A DNA stretch of 18,709 nucleotides from an uncultured Porphyromonadaceae bacterium. Lineage in GTDB: Bacteria > Bacteroidota > Bacteroidia > Bacteroidales > Muribaculaceae. A program made the position numbers and the translations under genes. Positions within the stretch are counted from its first letter, which is position 1. Every line of letters begins with the position of its first letter. A model generated the notes under the pieces. That model made no database searches and was not told the origin of the DNA. It saw only the letters and a program-made list of their open reading frames with translations. Shown here piece by piece: positions 15,598-18,709 of the stretch. Location: the NCBI GenBank assembly GCA_947178685.1, contig CAMWZE010000004.1:1-18709 (forward strand), in the 5' to 3' direction.

Positions 15598-18500
15598 TTA
15601 GAATGAGAAGTTAATACCGAGGTTATAGCTTCTGGTGTTAGGATAACTTAGACCGTTTCCTTGCCCCACTTCAGGATCCCAGAGCTTGAAATCTGAGAAT
15701 GTGAGGAGATTATAACCCTGGAAGAATATACGAGCTGTATTGATTTTCAGACGGTCTGTTATATGCTTGGGTATATTATAGCCGAAATCCAATGTCTTCA
15801 TTCTCACGTAGGAGCCATCACGAAGCCAGAATGTAGAGTTTGCGTAGTTCTCTACGTTTACGAGACCGTAGTCAAGACGTGGCCATTCGGCACCGACACC
15901 TTGGTTTTCGGGGGTCCAGCGATTCACAATATTAGCATAAAGTGACCACTTAGCCGATTCGTCCATGAAAGGCTTGAGGTTTGCAGCGGATATAGTGATG
16001 TCACACTGAGCAATACCTTGGAAGAACGCACCTATATACCAGTTATTCCAGTCTACTGTAAAACCGAAGCCATAAGTATAGCGCGGTACGGTAGGATTGC
16101 CTATATAGCCCTTATCATAGTCATCAATCACACCGTCCCCGTTAAGGTCTGCATATCGTAAGTCACCGGGTTGTTGAACAATACCTTTCAATTTGGCAAC
16201 AGACGGATCTGCTATATCTGCCTCATTCAGGAAGCCGAGACAAGTGTAGCCATAGTTGGAATTGAGTGAGTGGCCACGCGAATTCTGCCATTCATATGGT
16301 TTCTCAGCTGAATCATCCTCTTTGATAGTATTGTGGTTGTATGAGAGGTTGGCGCGTAGCATTACTCGCACCTGATCCAAATTGAGAGTATAGTCGGCCG
16401 ATATTTCATAACCCTTATTGTCGATCACACCAAGGTTTCCATAAGGGAGTTCAGTGATACCGATAAAGTCAGGCACCGCAGCTCGCTTAAGGAAGATGTT
16501 GTTGCGATGCTCCTTGAAGATATCGAAAGCAAGATTCAACGAGTTGTTGAAAAGAGTCATGTCAATACCGAGGTTGTATTTCGTTGCCACCTCCCATGTC
16601 AGATCTATACCCGGACGTCCTACAGACACGCCACCCCAGTTACGGTTTGAGCCATCGGCACCGAATTTGAAGTTACCGCCACCTCCCACTGTGGATAGAT
16701 AGATGAAACGGTCGTTATTGCCAAGATTGGAATTACCTGCCTTACCCCATGATCCACGTATCTTAAGCAGATCAAGCCATGTGGTCTGAGGCCAGAACGG
16801 TTCGTGAGTTGGCACCCATGAGAGACCAAATGAGGGGAAGAAGCCGAATCGGTGTCCTTTCGGGAAGTTCTCCGCACCATTATATCCGAAGTTTCCCTCA
16901 AAGAAATAACGATCGTCGAATGAGTAAGTAGCACGGCCTGCCGTACCCACCGATCTATAAGGCATTGCGTCATAAAGTGAACCCGCAGTCGTGTTTGAAT
17001 AATCGGTCAGGTTGAAGAGTGCAAGTGCCGACACACGATGTTTGTGATTGAACTCCTGATTATATTGCAAGGCAGCCTCGAAATAATATTGACGATGACC
17101 CCATGAATTTTTACCATATCCCCAGGAATCGTTACCGTTGTTCTGGTCGGTACGTACGTAAATCAGTTCATTTGTGATCGGAACGCGCCCGGTTACATCA
17201 TAAGTAATCATGGTGCCGGGAGTACGCTGAGTGTCATTACGGCTCCAGGTGTCATACGCTCCCAAGATACGTGCTTCAAGTCCTGGAAGCCAGAAATCAA
17301 GTTTCTGTGTGATATTCAAATCGGCACGTGTCTCGGCAGTATTTCGCTTGTTTGTACCCATCATATAGATCATGGCATAGGGGTTTGTTACCTCACCACC
17401 ATTCAATCTATAAGGGATACGGTCATCTTCATATTTGGTAGGATAGTAAATAGGATAAGCCTTCATGGCTGCCGTAAAGATGTTCCCTGAATCATAATAT
17501 GGTGTATTATAGTCGGAAATCTCACCCTTCACGCCAAAGTCCACCTGTGTGGTTTTCGTGGGTTGCATGGTAAGATTGCTCACGAAATTCACACGATTAT
17601 AGTTCATCGAACCGTCATAACGTTCATCTTTACGCACCTTATACATACCTCCCTCGTTGTAATATCCAATCGAGAAGTAATATTGTGCAAATTCCGAACC
17701 GCCGGAGGTGTTGACATTTGCCCGGAAATTATGACCGTTCTTACGGAAGAGTGTCTTCATCCAGTTGACATTTGGATAAAGAAGGGGATCCTCGCCGGAT
17801 GCTGTCTTGGCAATATAGTCTTGGGTATATACCGGATAACCGTTTTTATTCATGGATGCCTCATTAGCCATCTGCATGTAGGTGATGCCGTCAGCGAGAT
17901 CGGGCACCTGGATAAAGTTGGTAATACCATAAGTGGTCTCTACCTTGATACGAGGTTTTCCTTTAGTACCCTTCTTTGTCTGAATAAGTATTACACCATT
18001 CGCGCCTTTCACACCATAGACGGCGGTTGCTGATGCATCTTTAAGAATGGAGAAAGACTCTATATCCTCCGGACTGATGGTTGTCCATGAACGCTCCACA
18101 CCATCGACAAGCACGAGTGGCGTGGCTACTGTAGTGGTTGAGACACCACGCACCCAGATTTCAGTGTTATCATCACGGCCGGCCTCACCATTTCGTTGCA
18201 TACCGGTGACTCCGGATACGCGTCCGGCAAGTACAGACGACAGATTGGCGGTCGGCTGTTTTAGTTCTCCTGTGAATTTGACGCTTGACTGAGCTCCTAC
18301 GGTTGATATCTTTCTTTGTGTACCATATCCAACCACTACGACCTCGTCGAGATTCTCGTTTGACTCCTTCAACACCACATTAATATTGGTCTGTCCTTTT
18401 ACTTGAATCTCTTGTGCCTGATAGCCCACATAGGAAACTACCAATGTGCCTTTTTCATCACAGTTCAGCACGAAATTACCATCAATATCAGCAGTTGTGC

Positions 18501-18645
18501 CTATTGTAGATCCTTTTTGAAGAATCGTGGCTCCGATCAGCGGCTCTCCGTCTTCTCCCAAGACTGTTCCGACAACCCGGATGTCTTTTCCGTAGACTGA
18601 AAGAGATGCTACCGTCACAACTGTTGCAAGTAGTACATGTTTCAT
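15598..18645 (-). CDS. SusC/RagA-type TonB-dependent outer-membrane transporter
   Basis: This 1015-residue protein is the outer-membrane pore that imports oligosaccharides using energy from TonB. After a signal peptide (residues 1-19) comes a carboxypeptidase-regulatory-like beta-sandwich (about 24-95). The SusC signature DEVVVVGYGTQ at 100-110 includes the TonB box. The plug domain (about 115-225) carries ILKDASATAVYGVKGANGV, typical of the family. The rest is a 22-strand-type barrel ending in YNLGINFSF, with a terminal aromatic. An EF-hand-like loop DLNGDGVIDD lies near residue 831, as in many SusC proteins. There is no N-terminal STN domain, so signalling through an ECF anti-sigma factor is unlikely; a hybrid two-component or SusR-type regulator outside the window is more plausible (inference). 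It is the first gene of the operon and the SusD-like gene follows after 29 bp. The length is normal for the family. Confidence 0.97.
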   Translation of the reverse strand: MKHVLLATVVTVASLSVYGKDIRVVGTVLGEDGEPLIGATILQKGSTIGTTADIDGNFVLNCDEKGTLVVSYVGYQAQEIQVKGQTNINVVLKESNENLDEVVVVGYGTQRKISTVGAQSSVKFTGELKQPTANLSSVLAGRVSGVTGMQRNGEAGRDDNTEIWVRGVSTTTVATPLVLVDGVERSWTTISPEDIESFSILKDASATAVYGVKGANGVILIQTKKGTKGKPRIKVETTYGITNFIQVPDLADGITYMQMANEASMNKNGYPVYTQDYIAKTASGEDPLLYPNVNWMKTLFRKNGHNFRANVNTSGGSEFAQYYFSIGYYNEGGMYKVRKDERYDGSMNYNRVNFVSNLTMQPTKTTQVDFGVKGEISDYNTPYYDSGNIFTAAMKAYPIYYPTKYEDDRIPYRLNGGEVTNPYAMIYMMGTNKRNTAETRADLNITQKLDFWLPGLEARILGAYDTWSRNDTQRTPGTMITYDVTGRVPITNELIYVRTDQNNGNDSWGYGKNSWGHRQYYFEAALQYNQEFNHKHRVSALALFNLTDYSNTTAGSLYDAMPYRSVGTAGRATYSFDDRYFFEGNFGYNGAENFPKGHRFGFFPSFGLSWVPTHEPFWPQTTWLDLLKIRGSWGKAGNSNLGNNDRFIYLSTVGGGGNFKFGADGSNRNWGGVSVGRPGIDLTWEVATKYNLGIDMTLFNNSLNLAFDIFKEHRNNIFLKRAAVPDFIGITELPYGNLGVIDNKGYEISADYTLNLDQVRVMLRANLSYNHNTIKEDDSAEKPYEWQNSRGHSLNSNYGYTCLGFLNEADIADPSVAKLKGIVQQPGDLRYADLNGDGVIDDYDKGYIGNPTVPRYTYGFGFTVDWNNWYIGAFFQGIAQCDITISAANLKPFMDESAKWSLYANIVNRWTPENQGVGAEWPRLDYGLVNVENYANSTFWLRDGSYVRMKTLDFGYNIPKHITDRLKINTARIFFQGYNLLTFSDFKLWDPEVGQGNGLSYPNTRSYNLGINFSF

Positions 18646-18709
18646 GAAATTAGTATGTTAGATTTACGAATATTGCTTTAGGTGTTATCAAAATCAATAA
18701 TATACAAAT
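18646..18709 (-). promoter_or_regulatory. partial leader upstream of susC-like gene
   Basis: These 64 bases lie between the window edge and the SusC-type start codon. They are AT-rich and hold no ORF, as expected for the 5' leader of the operon. I looked for the Bacteroidota sigma-A promoter pattern (TTTG about 20 nt before TAnnTTTG). On the minus strand I found only TGATTTTG, a one-mismatch match to the -7 element, with no -33 element at the right spacing. The real promoter and any regulator binding site probably lie beyond the window. Confidence 0.3.

Noticed and set aside
1..18709. tRNA, rRNA, CRISPR array, insertion sequence or phage genes
   Set aside because: No cloverleaf-like or rRNA-like stretch, repeat series, transposase or integrase motif was seen. 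The window is fully accounted for by one minus-strand PUL.

Overview
The window is most of a polysaccharide utilization locus (PUL) from a member of the Bacteroidales, probably a gut or rumen bacterium. The signs are an adjacent SusC/SusD pair, Bacteroidota-type lipoproteins (cysteine followed by acidic residues), weak Shine-Dalgarno signals, and C-terminal tails of the kind used by the type IX secretion system (T9SS). The genus cannot be fixed from this sequence; Muribaculaceae or Prevotellaceae are guesses based on the tails. Every convincing gene is on the minus strand, so the locus reads from high to low coordinates.

In transcription order: a SusC-type TonB-dependent transporter (18645-15598); a SusD-type glycan-binding lipoprotein (15568-13607); a SusE-like surface lipoprotein (13580-12444); two paralogous secreted proteins built only from carbohydrate-binding-type beta-sandwich domains plus a T9SS-like tail (12354-9946 and 9872-7767); a GH97 of the retaining subtype with a C-terminal CBM and tail (7579-5036); two GH76 proteins (5021-2877 and 2864-645); and a short secreted protein (606-46) that looks like the N-terminal piece of a larger TIM-barrel enzyme.

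The SusC-SusD-SusE junctions are 26-29 bp and the GH97-GH76-GH76 junctions 12-14 bp. The three junctions around the two binding-protein genes are longer (73-187 bp). Each of those three holds a stem-loop 8-19 nt after the stop codon, and one is a textbook intrinsic terminator with only 13 nt left before the next ATG. The operon therefore seems to be divided by transcript structure into an uptake/binding part and an enzyme part.

Functional inference: GH76 enzymes cleave alpha-1,6-mannan backbones and retaining GH97 enzymes are typically alpha-galactosidases. The target is therefore plausibly an alpha-mannan carrying alpha-galactose or similar branches, such as a fungal galactomannan. The enzymes and the two large binding proteins carry T9SS-like tails, so degradation probably occurs outside or on the cell, with import through SusC/SusD. 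No regulator, exo-mannosidase (GH92/GH38/GH125), tRNA, rRNA, CRISPR or insertion sequence is visible. The SusC lacks an N-terminal STN domain, which argues against control by an ECF-sigma/anti-sigma pair. The most unusual items are a GH76 domain inserted inside an F5/8C domain, a nested inverted repeat at 7700-7755, and the broken-looking last gene.
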